Assembly: GCF_018283645.1 (NCBI RefSeq)
Contig: NZ_JAGSXH010000016.1
Coordinates: 1-64,000, forward strand
Source: Actinocrinis puniceicyclus
GTDB taxonomy: Bacteria > Actinomycetota > Actinomycetes > Streptomycetales > Catenulisporaceae
Length of the DNA: 64,000 nt
Direction: 5' to 3'
Shown here: piece after piece, positions 19,206 to 31,339 of the stretch
How positions within the stretch are numbered: position 1 is the first letter of the stretch
Layout: every line of letters starts with the position of its first letter
Program-made: the position numbers and the translations under genes
The notes under the pieces: model-generated
What the model was told of the DNA's origin: nothing
Databases searched by the model: none
The model's input: only the letters and a program-made list of their open reading frames with translations

Positions 19206-20705
19206 ATGGAGGGGGCGCGGCGGGTGCCTGATCGGCTGCCGAACGAACTGTTCGCCTCCTGGTTCCTGCGCAGCGGCTGGTCGAAAGGCGAGGTGGCCCG
19301 GCTGGTCAACCGGCGAGCGCGGGACCTGGGCGCCGCACACGTCGCGACGGACACCTCGCGGGTGCGCCGCTGGCTGGACGGCGAGCAGCCGCGCGATCCG
19401 ATCCCGCGGATCCTGACCGAACTGTTCAGCGAGCGCTTCGGCTGCGTGGTCACGCTCAGCGACCTGGGGCTGCGCGAACCGCCCAGCCCGATCGCCGGGA
19501 CGCTGACGGACCTGCCCTGGTCGCCGGAGCGCACCGCGGAACTGCTCGCCGATTTCTGCCGCAGCGACCTGATCCTCGGGCGGCGCGGCGCGGGCGGCGC
19601 GCCGCCGCTGGCTGCCGGAGCGGCGCTGGTGGAGCCGGTGAAACGATGGCTTCTGCCCGCAACGGCGACGCGTTCCGCGCACCCGCTCGGCGCATCCGGT
19701 GCGGCGCCAAGGCCGCGTGCGGGCCGCGCGGCGCCCCTCGTCGAGCAGTTGGAGGAGGCGGCGCGCACCTTCCGCGCCTGGGACGCGGCTGCGGGCGGTG
19801 GAATCCGCCGTGCCGCCGTGGTCGGCCAGCTCTACGAGGTCGCCGAGGTGCTGCGGCAGGCGCCCGAGTCGGCGGCGCCGCGGCTGTTCCACATCGCCGC
19901 GCAACTGGCCCTGCTCGCCGGCGAGATGGCTCTGGACTCGGGGCTGCAAGCGACGGCGCAGCGTTACCAGATTCTCGCCCTGCACTGCGCCAAGGAATCC
20001 GCGGACCGTTCGCTGGCGGTCGCGATCCTGGCCGTGATGAGCCGTCAGCTGGTCGAACTGAACCGGGCGCAGGACGCGCTGGACCTGCTCGCCGTCGGAC
20101 GGACCGCCGGCCGCGGCGAGCTCGAACCGCTCGTGTGCTCGCTGGTCGACGCGGTCGAGGCGCGGGCCCACGGCGCGCTGGGCCGGGCGGAGCGGTGCCG
20201 GCAGGCCGTCGGGCGTGCCCTGTCCGCCCACCGGGACGCCCAAGCCCACGACGGGACACCCGCGCCGCCGTGGCTCGCCGGATACACGGCCGCCACGCTG
20301 CACACGGAGTTGGGCCAGGCGCAGCGCGATCTGGCCGACCGCGTGCCCGCGGCCGCCGCCGATGCCGTGGCAAGGTTCGAAACCGCCGTGCTTATGTACG
20401 AACGCGAGGGCGCGGCCGCGCTACGTGGCCGGGTGTCCGCGCTGATCGGCGTCGCGGATTGCCGCACGCTGCTCGGGGACGCTCCCGCGGTCGTCGAGGC
20501 GTTGCGCGTTGCCTGTTCGCTCGCCGTGCGGTTGCGGTCACGCCGCTGTGAGGAGCGCCTGCGCGCGGTGCTCAGCCGCGCCCTGGAGCGTTTCCCCGAG
20601 GAAACCGCGCTGGTCGATCTGGCCGAACGGCCGCGGAACGCGACGGCCGGATGCGCCCGGGTTCCGATGCCGGCGCTGCCTCTCCAGGCGTTCACACGCT
20701 CGTAA
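19206..20705 (+). CDS. nsdA: NsdA-type negative regulator of differentiation and antibiotic production
   Basis: 499 aa. The N-terminal part closely matches Streptomyces NsdA (PNELFASWFLRSGWSKGEVA, VNRRARDLGAAHV, DTSRVRRWLDGEQPRDPIPR), a helix-turn-helix-like region that sets this protein family apart. The rest (about 180-480) is Ala/Leu-rich helical repeats of TPR type. In S. coelicolor, loss of nsdA increases sporulation and antibiotic output. The position between a Prim-Pol gene and amtB matches the Streptomyces order. ATG 19206 lies at the start of the conserved part; ATG 19152 is an upstream alternative. Confidence 0.85.
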   Translation: MEGARRVPDRLPNELFASWFLRSGWSKGEVARLVNRRARDLGAAHVATDTSRVRRWLDGEQPRDPIPRILTELFSERFGCVVTLSDLGLREPPSPIAGTLTDLPWSPERTAELLADFCRSDLILGRRGAGGAPPLAAGAALVEPVKRWLLPATATRSAHPLGASGAAPRPRAGRAAPLVEQLEEAARTFRAWDAAAGGGIRRAAVVGQLYEVAEVLRQAPESAAPRLFHIAAQLALLAGEMALDSGLQATAQRYQILALHCAKESADRSLAVAILAVMSRQLVELNRAQDALDLLAVGRTAGRGELEPLVCSLVDAVEARAHGALGRAERCRQAVGRALSAHRDAQAHDGTPAPPWLAGYTAATLHTELGQAQRDLADRVPAAAADAVARFETAVLMYEREGAAALRGRVSALIGVADCRTLLGDAPAVVEALRVACSLAVRLRSRRCEERLRAVLSRALERFPEETALVDLAERPRNATAGCARVPMPALPLQAFTRS

Positions 20706-20721
20706 CCAGCTTGAGCAATCC

Positions 20722-20759
20722 GTCACGTCAGTGAAACATCACGCGCAGTGAGCGGTAAC
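20722..20759. promoter_or_regulatory. GlnR-type binding site upstream of amtB-glnK
   Basis: GTCAC (20722-20726), six bases, GAAAC (20733-20737) matches the actinobacterial GlnR site GTNAC-N6-GAAAC exactly. A second GTAAC lies at 20755-20759, 33 bases from the first, with a poor second half. GlnR activates amtB-glnK-glnD under nitrogen limitation in Streptomyces. The site is about 190 bases before the amtB start. Confidence 0.65.
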
Positions 20760-20925
20760 GGCCCGCGGCGAAGGTTCTGCGCAGGACAACGGCGTCACCC
20801 TCCTGTGAACGGTCGGCCACGTGGTCGGCACCCCTGAGCGCAACCTTTCCACTGACACGACCCTGTTAACCGGTCCGGGCTGCTGCGTCGGACCGCCGGG
20901 CGGCCTCGCGAAGGATACGTGAACG

Positions 20926-22646
<1,721 letters not shown>

Positions 22647-22692
22647 GACGGCGCGAAGAGAGACGGCGCGTCCTCTGAAGCAGTTGCACGAC

Positions 22693-22726
22693 CGCGGGCG
22701 GAGACCTGGCCGGGTCTCCGCCCGCG
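22693..22726 (+). terminator. strong hairpin between glnK and glnD
   Basis: A perfect 14-bp stem, CGCGGGCGGAGACC against GGTCTCCGCCCGCG, with loop TGGCCG. It lies 46 bases after glnK and 70 bases before glnD, and would reduce read-through into glnD. Confidence 0.8.
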
Positions 22727-22795
22727 CATGCGTGCGCTGTGGCCGGCCCGGGACGACGGCCCGGCCGAATCGACGAACCGAGCGGGAGAGCTTCG

Positions 22796-25249
22796 ATGGG
22801 ATACGCCGAGCAGCGCACCGAGCTGATCGACTCCGGTTTGCGCGGCCAGAAGTTGCGCGCGGCTCTCGCGCAGGCGGCCGACGAATGGCTCACCGCACTG
22901 CTGCGCGGCGCCCTCGCGGAGGCCGGCCTGACGGGGACAGTCCAGGGCACGTCCGAGGCACACGTCCCCGGCCTCGCCCTGGTCGCGGTCGGCGGCTACG
23001 GACGCGCGGAACTGTGCCCCGGCAGCGACCTCGACGTCCTGCTCCTGCACGACGGCTCACACCCGGCGGCCCTTATCGCCGCACTCGCTGACGCGGTCTG
23101 GTACCCGGTCTGGGACGCGAAGGTAAAGCTGGACCACTCGGTGCGCACCGTCAACGAGGCGCGCGCGGTCGCCCGCGACGACCTGCCGGTCGCGCTCGGC
23201 CTGCTGACGGCACGTCACGTCGTCGGCGACCCGACCCTGACCGCACAGCTGCGTGCCACGACGCTGGCCGACTGGCGTTCTCGGGCGGACAAGAGGCTGC
23301 CCGAGGTCAGGGCGGCGCGCGCCGAGCGCCTTGAGCTGCACGGTGAGCTTGCCTACCGCCTCGAAGGCGACCTCAAGGAGGCGATCGGTGGACTGCGCGA
23401 CGCGTACGCCCTGACCGCGATCTCGGCTTCCTGGCTCGCCGACATCCCGCACGGCGAACCCGAAGCGGCGCGCGCGCGGCTGCTCGACGTGCGCGCCGCG
23501 CTGCACATCAGTACCGGCCGCGCCGCCGACCGGCTGCTTCTGCAGGAGCAGGACGAGGTGGCGGCGCAACTCGGCCTGGCCGGCGGCGCGGACGGCCTGC
23601 TCGCGGAGGTGGCCGACGCCGCGCGCACGATCGCCTACGCCTGCGACGTGGCGTGGCGGCGCATCGACCAGGTTCTGGCCCAGCGCTCCCGGTCCGGCCG
23701 GCGCGCCGCGGCGCAGCGAACTCCGCTCGCGGACGGTGTAGTCGCCGCGGACGGAGAGGCGACGCTCGCACTGGCCGCCGACCCGGCGCGCGATCCGGTG
23801 CTGCTGCTGCGGGCCGCGGCCGCCGCCGCGGCGGCGGGACTGCCGCTCGCCCCCGCAGCGCTTCGCCGTCTCACCGAGGACGCCGCACCACTGCCGACGC
23901 CTTGGCCGCGTGCCGCACGTGAGGAGTTCGTGCGCCTGCTCGGCGCGGGTCCGGGGCTCGTCCCCGTGTGGGAGGCGCTGGACCGTACCGGGCTGCTCAG
24001 CCGTTTGCTGCCCGAGTGGGAACGCACGCGGTCCCTTCCCCAACGCAACGCTCTGCACATACATACGGTCGATCGGCACTCGGTGCAGACGGCGGTGCAG
24101 GCGGCCAGGCGCACCCGACGCGTCGCCCGACCGGACCTGCTGCTCGTCGCAGCGGTCTGCCACGACCTTGGCAAGGGGCTGCATGACGAACACGGTGCGG
24201 CGCTGGACCACAGCGAGGCCGGAGCCGGACTGGTCGCGCAGCTCGCGCCACGCCTCGGGTTCAACGCGTCCGACAGCGCGGTGCTCGTCGCGCTGGTCCG
24301 CCATCATCTTCTGCTCGCGCAACTCGCGGTCAACCGCGACCCGGACGACCCGGCGACGCTGGACGCACTGCTGGCGGCGGCCGACGTGCCCGGCGGTTCG
24401 GTGGACGCGGCCGAGTTCGTCGCGCTGCTGCACGCGCTGACCGAGGCCGATTCCGAGGCGACCGGACCCGCCGTGTGGAGCCGCTGGCGCGAGGCGCTGC
24501 TGTCCGGTCTGGCCGAGCGGGCGCGTGCGCACCTCGCCGGCCAGGCGCCCGCGACAGCCCCGGGCTTCGACGGCTCCGCGCTCGCCCAGCGCGCGGCCGC
24601 GGCGCCGGACCGGCTCGCGGTGCTGGCCCTGGCCCCGGGCGCGACCGGAGTGGCCCGGCTCGATGTCGCGCTGCCGGACCAGATCGGTGTGCTCGCGACC
24701 GTGGCCGGTGTGCTGAGCCTGCGTCACGTGCGCATCCTCGCGGCTGAGGTCGAGACCGTCGGGTTGAGCGCGGCGGCGGGCCAGGACGGCGGCGCCGCAC
24801 TCGGACCGGAGCCGCGGCCCTGGGCGGTGCAGCGCTGGACGGTCGCGGCCGAATACGGCGAGTTGCCCGACATCGCGCGGCTGCGCACCGATCTGCGGGC
24901 GGCGCTCGGCGGGCGGCTCGATCTGGCCGCGCGGATGGCCTCGCGCGAGGCGGACCATCGGCCCACCGGCCGGGCCCGGCTCGCGCCCCCGCCTTCTGTC
25001 GCGGTGCTCGAAGACGCCTCCGCGGTGGCCACCGTGATCGAGGTCCGCGCGGGCGACACCCCGGGACTGCTGTACCGCGTCGCGGCCGCGATCGCCCAGT
25101 CAGGGGCCGACATCTACACGGCTCGCGTCGCCACCCTCGGCGCGGAGGCGATCGATGTCTTCTACCTCACCGGTCCGGACGGTGCGCGGTTGAGCCCCGA
25201 AGAGGATCAGAAGGTGGCGCGGGAGATCCGGGCGGCATTGGCGTCGTAG
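22796..25249 (+). CDS. glnD: PII nucleotidyltransferase / removing enzyme GlnD
   Basis: 817 aa. It modifies GlnK in response to nitrogen status. The N-terminal nucleotidyltransferase domain has GGYGRAELCPGSDLDVLLL (66-84, with Asp78 and Asp80). A central HD hydrolase domain has CHDLGKG at His456-Asp457. Two C-terminal ACT domains (about 615-690 and 740-815) sense glutamine. In actinobacteria the donor nucleotide is ATP. ATG 22796 follows GGGAG. It is separated from glnK by a strong hairpin, so relative levels are probably set by partial termination or a separate promoter. Confidence 0.94.
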   Translation: MGYAEQRTELIDSGLRGQKLRAALAQAADEWLTALLRGALAEAGLTGTVQGTSEAHVPGLALVAVGGYGRAELCPGSDLDVLLLHDGSHPAALIAALADAVWYPVWDAKVKLDHSVRTVNEARAVARDDLPVALGLLTARHVVGDPTLTAQLRATTLADWRSRADKRLPEVRAARAERLELHGELAYRLEGDLKEAIGGLRDAYALTAISASWLADIPHGEPEAARARLLDVRAALHISTGRAADRLLLQEQDEVAAQLGLAGGADGLLAEVADAARTIAYACDVAWRRIDQVLAQRSRSGRRAAAQRTPLADGVVAADGEATLALAADPARDPVLLLRAAAAAAAAGLPLAPAALRRLTEDAAPLPTPWPRAAREEFVRLLGAGPGLVPVWEALDRTGLLSRLLPEWERTRSLPQRNALHIHTVDRHSVQTAVQAARRTRRVARPDLLLVAAVCHDLGKGLHDEHGAALDHSEAGAGLVAQLAPRLGFNASDSAVLVALVRHHLLLAQLAVNRDPDDPATLDALLAAADVPGGSVDAAEFVALLHALTEADSEATGPAVWSRWREALLSGLAERARAHLAGQAPATAPGFDGSALAQRAAAAPDRLAVLALAPGATGVARLDVALPDQIGVLATVAGVLSLRHVRILAAEVETVGLSAAAGQDGGAALGPEPRPWAVQRWTVAAEYGELPDIARLRTDLRAALGGRLDLAARMASREADHRPTGRARLAPPPSVAVLEDASAVATVIEVRAGDTPGLLYRVAAAIAQSGADIYTARVATLGAEAIDVFYLTGPDGARLSPEEDQKVAREIRAALAS

Positions 25250-25369
25250 CGCAGTTTGGCGGCGCTTCACGCCGCGTTCACGCCGAGAGCCAGAGCGCGG
25301 GATAGCGTCGCGGCGAGTCGAATCGAGCCGGGCACGAACCGGCCCTGTCGTCCCGCCAGGAGGCGTCCC

Positions 25370-27064
25370 GTGGAACGCACGAGTCCTGCTACCGCCGCCG
25401 CACGGACTTCAGTCGCGGAGATCAACGCGCCCGAAAGCGACGCGTCCGGGATCGACGCGTCCGAGCCCGGCACCGGTTTCAGTCGCCGCTCGGCGTTGCG
25501 CGCGGCCGTGGTCGGCGGCGCCCTGGCCGGCACGTCGACGGGACCGGCCGTGTCCGCGAACGCAGCCTCCGAGCCGCCCACGTCCGCAGCCTCCGAGCCG
25601 GTCACCTCCGCGCTGCTGTGGCGCCAGCCCGAGCGGCTCGGCGCGCCGCCGGTCGACGGGCTGCACCTGACCTTCGGGGCGGACCCGTGCCGTGAGATGT
25701 ACGTGTCCTGGTCTACAGTCACGCCGGTTGCCAAGGCCCGGGTGCGGTACGGCACAGCGGACGGCGGCTTCGGTCACGAAGTCAGGGCCGAGACGCGCAC
25801 CTACATCGACGCCGCCAGCACCCGCGAAGTGTATGTGCACCATGCACAGCTGACCGACCTGCGCCCTGACACGACCTACATCTACGCGGCGCTTGCTGAC
25901 GGGGCGCTGCCAGACGCGGGCACCTTCCGTACCGCGCCGACCGGCCGTGCACCGTTTACCTTCACCAGCTTCGGTGACCAGTCGGTGCCTTCCGTCGCCT
26001 GGCTGCCGGGAGCCGGATCGGGCACATACAGCGCCGGCATCAGCGGCCTGGCATCACCCGCCGCGGCCGACATCGTGTACGGCATCGAACAGGTACGGCC
26101 GCTCTTCCACCTGCTCAACGGAGACCTCTGCTACGCCAACCTCTCCGACGACCGTGTACGCACCTGGAACTCGTTCTTCGCGAACAACACCCGCTCGACC
26201 CGCTACCGGCCCTGGATGCCGGCCGCCGGCAACCACGAGAACGAGCGAGGCAACGGCCTGATCGGCTACCAGGCGTATCTCACCCGGTTCGCCCTGCCCG
26301 GCAACGGCTCCGCCGACTGGAACGGCCTGTGGTACGCGTTCACCGTCTGCGGTGTGCGAGTGATCGTGCTACAGAACGACGACGTCGCGCTGCAGGACGC
26401 CGGCGACGCGTATGTCAGCGGCTATAGCGGCGGCGAGCAGCGGGCCTGGCTGGAGCGGCAGTTGAAGGCGGCGCGCTCCTCGCGGCAGATCGACTGGATC
26501 GTGGTCTGCATGCACCAGGTGATGGTCAGCTCCTCGGACGCGAACGGCGCTGACCTGGGCATCCGGCTCAACTGGGGACCGCTGTTCGACCGCTACGAGG
26601 TGGATCTGGTGTTGTGCGGGCACGAGCACGACTACGAGCGCTCGCTCGCGGTGCGCGGCGTGATACCCGGTTCCGAGACGTTGACTCCGGAACCGGTGTC
26701 CGCGAACACCGGCCACATCGACACCGGACAGGGCACCGTGCACATGGTGCTGGGCGGCGGCGGCACGAACTCGCCGTCCAACTCCAAGTTCTTCACGGAC
26801 GGCACCGGCAAGGTCATCACGGCGGTGGGCGCACCAGGCGCCAACGGCAAGAAGACGCCCACCTACGTCTTCGAACAGGCCGTCTGGTCGGCCTTCCGCG
26901 ACCTGACCCACCCCTACGGCTTCGCCGCCTTCGAGGTCGACCCCGGCAACCGGCCCGGCGGGCAGACCTCGATCCGCGTGACCTACTACACGGTCGCGCA
27001 GCCGGACGGCGCAATCGCACCGCTGGAATCCTTCACGCTGCACCGCAGGCGCTCGGACGGCTGA
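25370..27064 (+). CDS. exported purple acid phosphatase-like metallophosphoesterase
   Basis: 564 aa. A twin-arginine signal GFSRRSALRAAVVGGALAG lies unusually far in (about 45-65), followed by a fibronectin-like purple acid phosphatase N-domain (about 100-190). The calcineurin-like core shows FTSFGDQ, LLNGDLCYANLSDDR, AAGNHENERG, VVCMHQVMV and LCGHEHDYERS, which together supply the two-metal ligands. It probably hydrolyses phosphate esters outside the cell. GTG 25370 was chosen because AGGAGG lies about six bases before it. Confidence 0.85.
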   Translation: MERTSPATAAARTSVAEINAPESDASGIDASEPGTGFSRRSALRAAVVGGALAGTSTGPAVSANAASEPPTSAASEPVTSALLWRQPERLGAPPVDGLHLTFGADPCREMYVSWSTVTPVAKARVRYGTADGGFGHEVRAETRTYIDAASTREVYVHHAQLTDLRPDTTYIYAALADGALPDAGTFRTAPTGRAPFTFTSFGDQSVPSVAWLPGAGSGTYSAGISGLASPAAADIVYGIEQVRPLFHLLNGDLCYANLSDDRVRTWNSFFANNTRSTRYRPWMPAAGNHENERGNGLIGYQAYLTRFALPGNGSADWNGLWYAFTVCGVRVIVLQNDDVALQDAGDAYVSGYSGGEQRAWLERQLKAARSSRQIDWIVVCMHQVMVSSSDANGADLGIRLNWGPLFDRYEVDLVLCGHEHDYERSLAVRGVIPGSETLTPEPVSANTGHIDTGQGTVHMVLGGGGTNSPSNSKFFTDGTGKVITAVGAPGANGKKTPTYVFEQAVWSAFRDLTHPYGFAAFEVDPGNRPGGQTSIRVTYYTVAQPDGAIAPLESFTLHRRRSDG

Positions 27065-27086
27065 GCGCTTTCGCCCCGTGACGCGC

Positions 27087-27944
27087 TCACCCGGCGGCGG
27101 AGATCTCCGGACGCAGCATCTGCGGCGCGTGACGGATCCGGATCGGCCAGCCGGGCTCGGGCGTGTGGGGCTCGCCGCGCCGCGCCTTGTACTCGGCGAA
27201 ATCTGCCTCCGCCGCGGCCTTCCACGCCACCTGACGGGCGTGCAGGTCGGACAGCGCGGCCTCGGCCACCTCCGGGTAGCGCACCGCCTGCGCCCGCGCG
27301 ACACCCAGAGCGGCGACCGCGTCCGCGCAGGCGTCGTGGGCGTTCTCGATCACCACCCCGTAGTGCGCGCACTGCGACTCCAGCGTGCGGCTGCCCTTGC
27401 GGTACCGGTCCATCGCCCTGTCGATGATCAGCGGGTCCACGATCGGCGCCACCGCCGGGACGCGATCCCGCAGCGCCCGCAGCCCGTGCCGCGCCAACTC
27501 GGCCTCGAGCAGCGTCAGGTCGTAGGGCGCGTTGAACACCACGAGCGGCGCCCCGGCGGCCAGGTGCCCGGCCAGCAGCGTGGCGATCCGCTCCAGCGCC
27601 GCCGCCGGCGCGGACCCGTGCGCGCGGGCGTGTTCGGTGCTGATGCCGTGTACCGCGGCCGCTTCCGCCGGGATCTCCACCCCCGGGTCCACCAGGAACT
27701 CGTACCGCTCCCCGGTCGAAGTGATGAAGGCCGCTGAGACCAGTCGCGCGGTGAACGGATCGGTGCCGGTCGTCTCGCAGTCATAAGAACCGAGCAGTCC
27801 GGTATGCCAGACGGCAGCGGGAGCCGGCAGGCACGCGGTGTGGTAAACGACCCACGCGCCCGCGTCCTTGCGCAGCTCGCCGCCCTGCTCGGGCACCGTC
27901 TCCCCGCAGGTCTTGCATGCACCGGCGTACCGGTTCGGCGCCAT
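27087..27944 (-). CDS. DEDDh 3'-5' exonuclease, DNA polymerase III epsilon-like
   Basis: 285 aa. A short N-terminal segment with CKTC, possibly half of a small metal-binding knuckle, precedes the exonuclease fold: SYDCETTGTDP (Exo I Asp and Glu), FNAPYDLTLLEAEL (Exo II) and ENAHDACADAVA (Exo III His and Asp). Probably a stand-alone proofreading or repair exonuclease on DNA. Start choice is uncertain: ATG 27944 is used, and ATG 27983 or 27977 would add 11-13 residues. Convergent with the phosphatase (22-base gap) and divergent from ffh. Confidence 0.85.
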   Translation of the reverse strand: MAPNRYAGACKTCGETVPEQGGELRKDAGAWVVYHTACLPAPAAVWHTGLLGSYDCETTGTDPFTARLVSAAFITSTGERYEFLVDPGVEIPAEAAAVHGISTEHARAHGSAPAAALERIATLLAGHLAAGAPLVVFNAPYDLTLLEAELARHGLRALRDRVPAVAPIVDPLIIDRAMDRYRKGSRTLESQCAHYGVVIENAHDACADAVAALGVARAQAVRYPEVAEAALSDLHARQVAWKAAAEADFAEYKARRGEPHTPEPGWPIRIRHAPQMLRPEISAAG

Positions 27945-28228
27945 GGCCGCCACCGACCTCTCTGCTTGACTGACCATCACCATAGGCGAAGGTACCGACA
28001 ACTCCGCGCTCACCCGGATCTCGAAAGCCTCGCGGCTTCGTGGTGCCGCGGGCTCGTCTGGCACGCTGCGCCGGCGCCGATCCGGCGGGCGGTGGCGTTC
28101 GCCTGACCACGGGTATCGGCACGTTGGTCGACTTCGCGCCGCCGACCCGGCGCTTTCGAGAGGCGCCAGCGGATACGCTTGACACACCAGACCCAGTCCC
28201 TTCAACGCAGCGAGGATCTGACTGCGCC

Positions 28229-29797
28229 GTGTTCGACACGCTTTCCGACCGCTTGGCAGCGACGTTCAAGTCCCTGCGTGGCAAGGGCCGCCTGTCCGAA
28301 CAGGACATCGACGCCACCTGCCGCGAGATCCGCATCGCGCTGCTGGAGGCGGACGTCGCGCTGCCCGCGGTGCGCCAGTTCGTCGCCGCGGTCAAGCAGC
28401 GCTCGCTAGGGGCCGAGGTCTCCCAGGCGCTCAACCCGGCCCAGCAGGTCGTCAAGATCGTCAACGAGGAGCTGATCTCGATCCTCGGCGGGCAGACCCG
28501 CCGGATCAGATTCGCCAAGCGGCCGCCTACTGTGATCATGCTCGCGGGCCTGCAGGGCTCCGGCAAGACGACGCTCGCGGGCAAGCTCGGCCACTGGCTC
28601 AAGGGCCAGGGACACAGCCCGCTGCTGGTCGCGGCCGACCTCCAGCGCCCCAACGCGGTCACACAGCTGCAGGTGGTCGGCGAACGGGCCGGGGTCGCGG
28701 TCTTCGCCCCCGAACCGGGCAATGCCACGGGCAGGACGCCCACAGACGGCCACAGTGGGGACCCGATCAAGGTCGCGCGGGACTCGCTCCAGCACGCCCG
28801 CGACAAAATGTACGACGTGGTGGTCGTCGACACGGCCGGCCGCCTCGGCATCGACGCCGAGCTGATGCGGCAGGCGGCCGACATCCGCGACGCGGTCGGC
28901 CCGGACGAGATCCTCTTCGTCGTCGACGCGATGATCGGCCAGGACGCGGTGGCCACCGCACAGGCGTTCCTCGACGGCGTCGGCTTCGACGGCGTGGTGC
29001 TCACCAAGCTGGACGGAGACGCGCGCGGCGGCGCGGCGCTCTCCGTGGCGCAGATGACCGGCCGCCAGGTGATGTTCGCCTCCAACGGCGAGAAGCTCGA
29101 CGACTTCGACGTCTTCCACCCGGACCGGATGGCCTCGCGGATCCTGGGCATGGGCGACGTGCTTTCGCTCATCGAGCAGGCCGAGCGCACCTTCGACGCG
29201 CAGCAGGCCGAGCAGATGGCCCGCAAGATCATGGGCGGGGACCAGTTCACCCTGGACGACTTCCTCTCCCAGATGGAGCAGCTGCGCAAGCTCGGCTCCA
29301 TGCAGAAGATCCTGGGCATGCTGCCCGGCATGGCGGAGATGCGCCAGCAGCTCAACCAGATCGACGAGAAGGAGATCGACCGGGTCAGCGCGATCATCCG
29401 CTCGATGACCCCGGCCGAGCGGCAGGACCCGAAGATCCTCAACGGCTCGCGCCGCGCCCGCATCGCCCGCGGCTCCGGGGTGTCGGTCTCCGCGGTCAAC
29501 AACCTGGTCGAGCGGTTCTTCGAGGCGCAGAAGGCGATGCGCACGATGACCCGAGGCGGCATTCCGGGGATCCCCGGCTTCGGTCCCGGCGGCGGCCGCC
29601 GGATGTCGGCGAAGCAGAAGGCCACCGCACAGGCCGCGCGCAAGAAGGCGCGCAGCCGCTCGGGCAACCCGGTCAAGCGGGCCGCGGAGGAGCAGGCCAA
29701 GGCGCAGCGCGCGGCCGCCGGACCGGTGCTGCCGCAGCTGCCGGAGCCCGGCGGCGACTTCGAACTGCCGGACGAGTTCAAGAAACTGCTCGGCTGA
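28229..29797 (+). CDS. ffh: signal recognition particle protein Ffh (SRP54)
   Basis: 522 aa. It binds 4.5S RNA and signal sequences and docks with FtsY. N domain (1-85), GTPase domain with GLQGSGKT (107-114) and DTAGR near 200, then a Met-rich M domain (about 310-450: [29 protein letters not shown]) and a basic Gly/Ala-rich tail. A short extra loop ([19 protein letters not shown]) lies in the G domain. GTG 28229 gives the normal N-terminus [20 protein letters not shown], with GAGGATC upstream. TTGACA at 28179-28184 is a candidate -35. Confidence 0.95.
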   Translation: MFDTLSDRLAATFKSLRGKGRLSEQDIDATCREIRIALLEADVALPAVRQFVAAVKQRSLGAEVSQALNPAQQVVKIVNEELISILGGQTRRIRFAKRPPTVIMLAGLQGSGKTTLAGKLGHWLKGQGHSPLLVAADLQRPNAVTQLQVVGERAGVAVFAPEPGNATGRTPTDGHSGDPIKVARDSLQHARDKMYDVVVVDTAGRLGIDAELMRQAADIRDAVGPDEILFVVDAMIGQDAVATAQAFLDGVGFDGVVLTKLDGDARGGAALSVAQMTGRQVMFASNGEKLDDFDVFHPDRMASRILGMGDVLSLIEQAERTFDAQQAEQMARKIMGGDQFTLDDFLSQMEQLRKLGSMQKILGMLPGMAEMRQQLNQIDEKEIDRVSAIIRSMTPAERQDPKILNGSRRARIARGSGVSVSAVNNLVERFFEAQKAMRTMTRGGIPGIPGFGPGGGRRMSAKQKATAQAARKKARSRSGNPVKRAAEEQAKAQRAAAGPVLPQLPEPGGDFELPDEFKKLLG

Positions 29798-29993
29798 GCG
29801 GCGTGTCGGGCGGCCGTCGCGCGGTTTGGTCAAACGCACCCCTCGCGGTCTGGCAGAATGGCAGGTCGAGTACTCGGACCGCGCGGCCCCTCTCTCCGCC
29901 GGCTCCGCGTCCGCCGGGAGGCCGGAAAGCCGCAATCCCCACGCGGCGGCTCGGCCACCCACCCGAATTGAGAATCCAGGAGATCCCGCTCCC

Positions 29994-30458
29994 GTGGCAG
30001 TCAAGATCAAGCTGAAGCGTCTGGGCAAGATCCGCACGCCTCAGTACCGCATCGTCGTCGCCGACGCCCGCACCAAGCGGGACGGCCGTGCGATCGAGGA
30101 GATCGGCAAGTACCACCCGAAGGAGGACCCGTCCTTCATCGCGGTGGATTCGGACCGTGTGCAGTACTGGCTCAGCGTCGGCGCGCAGCCGACCGAGTCC
30201 GTGGCCGCGATCCTGCGCGTGACCGGCGACTGGCAGAAGTTCAAGGGCCTGCCCGCCCCGCCGCCCATGAAGACCGCGAAGCCGAAGGCGGACCGCAAGG
30301 CGCTGTTCGAGGCGGCCGCCAAGGAGGCCGAGAACGAGCCGAAGGCGGCCACCACCGCCTCGCGCAAGCGCTCGGAGAAGCCTGCCGACAAGCCGGCCGA
30401 CAAGCCGGCCGAGGAGCCCGCCAAGTCCGCCGAGGCCCCCGCGGGCGACGAGGCCTGA
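29994..30458 (+). CDS. rpsP: 30S ribosomal protein S16
   Basis: 154 aa. The S16 core covers about residues 1-85 ([20 protein letters not shown]). About 70 further residues form an Ala/Lys/Glu-rich tail that contains a short repeat ([15 protein letters not shown]) encoded by tandem DNA. Actinobacterial S16 is often extended like this. GTG 29994 follows AGGAG by eight bases. First gene of a tight run with khpA, rimM and trmD. Confidence 0.96.
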   Translation: MAVKIKLKRLGKIRTPQYRIVVADARTKRDGRAIEEIGKYHPKEDPSFIAVDSDRVQYWLSVGAQPTESVAAILRVTGDWQKFKGLPAPPPMKTAKPKADRKALFEAAAKEAENEPKAATTASRKRSEKPADKPADKPAEEPAKSAEAPAGDEA

Positions 30459-30462
30459 GCCG

Positions 30463-30702
30463 ATGCTGGAAGAGGCGCTGGAGCACCTGGTCAAGGGCAT
30501 CGTCGAGCACCCGGACGAGGTCGTCGTCCGGGATCGCGCGCTGCGCCGCGGCCGGATCCTCGAGGTCCGGGTGCATCCCGACGACCTGGGCAAGGTCATC
30601 GGGCGCCAGGGCCGCACCGCCAGGGCGCTGCGAACCGTGATCGGCGCGATCGAGGGCCGAGCGGTCCGCATCGACCTGGTCGAAGCGCCCGGCTACCGTT
30701 GA
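30463..30702 (+). CDS. khpA: KH-domain RNA-binding protein
   Basis: 79 aa, a single KH domain with the GxxG loop IGRQG at 46-50. Homologues (KhpA, formerly YlqC) bind RNA broadly and partner with KhpB. The four-base gap after rpsP and position before rimM are conserved across Gram-positive bacteria. Confidence 0.93.
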   Translation: MLEEALEHLVKGIVEHPDEVVVRDRALRRGRILEVRVHPDDLGKVIGRQGRTARALRTVIGAIEGRAVRIDLVEAPGYR

Positions 30703-30715
30703 GCGCGCGGACCGC

Positions 30716-31315
30716 ATGCCTGCCGAGCACATGACGGCGAACGAACAACCCGGCGACGGGCCGCGCGAGACGCTGCGGCTCGTCGTCGGGCGTATCGGGA
30801 AGGCGCACGGCCTTCGCGGCGAGGTCACCGTCGAGGTGCGCACCGACGACCCCGAGGAGCGCTTCGCCCCGGGCGCCGTGCTGGATACCGATCCGGCCCG
30901 GCGCGGCCCGCTGACGGTCGCCACCGCACGGGTGCAGGGCGGCCGCCTCGTGCTGCGGTTCGAGGGCGTCGAGGACCGCACCGCCGCCGAGGGCCTGCGC
31001 AACACCATGCTCTCCATCGAGGCCGACCCGGACGAGCTGCCGGACGACCCCGACGAGTTCTACGACCATCAGCTCGTCGGCCTGCGCGTGGTCACCGTGG
31101 ACGCCCGCGAGGTCGGCATCGTGGCCGAGATGCTGCATCTGCCCACCCAGGACGTGTTCGCGGTCACCCGGCCGGACGGGCGCGAGGTGCTGATCCCCTT
31201 CGTCGAGGAGATCGTGCCCGAGGTCGATCTGGATGAGGGCACCGTGCTGGTCGACCCGCCGGCCGGCCTGCTCGAACTGGCCGACCCGCCGCGCTCCGCC
31301 GCGGCGGACGCCTGA
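30716..31315 (+). CDS. rimM: ribosome maturation factor RimM
   Basis: 199 aa. It assists assembly of the 30S head around S19. The N-terminal domain starts [20 protein letters not shown] and is followed by a PRC-barrel domain (about 100-175; [31 protein letters not shown]). ATG 30716 is used; ATG 30731 is a close alternative, and neither has a clear Shine-Dalgarno sequence, which fits translation coupled to khpA (13-base gap). Confidence 0.94.
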   Translation: MPAEHMTANEQPGDGPRETLRLVVGRIGKAHGLRGEVTVEVRTDDPEERFAPGAVLDTDPARRGPLTVATARVQGGRLVLRFEGVEDRTAAEGLRNTMLSIEADPDELPDDPDEFYDHQLVGLRVVTVDAREVGIVAEMLHLPTQDVFAVTRPDGREVLIPFVEEIVPEVDLDEGTVLVDPPAGLLELADPPRSAAADA

Positions 31316-31339
31316 GCCGGCGCGGGACCGGACGGGCGT

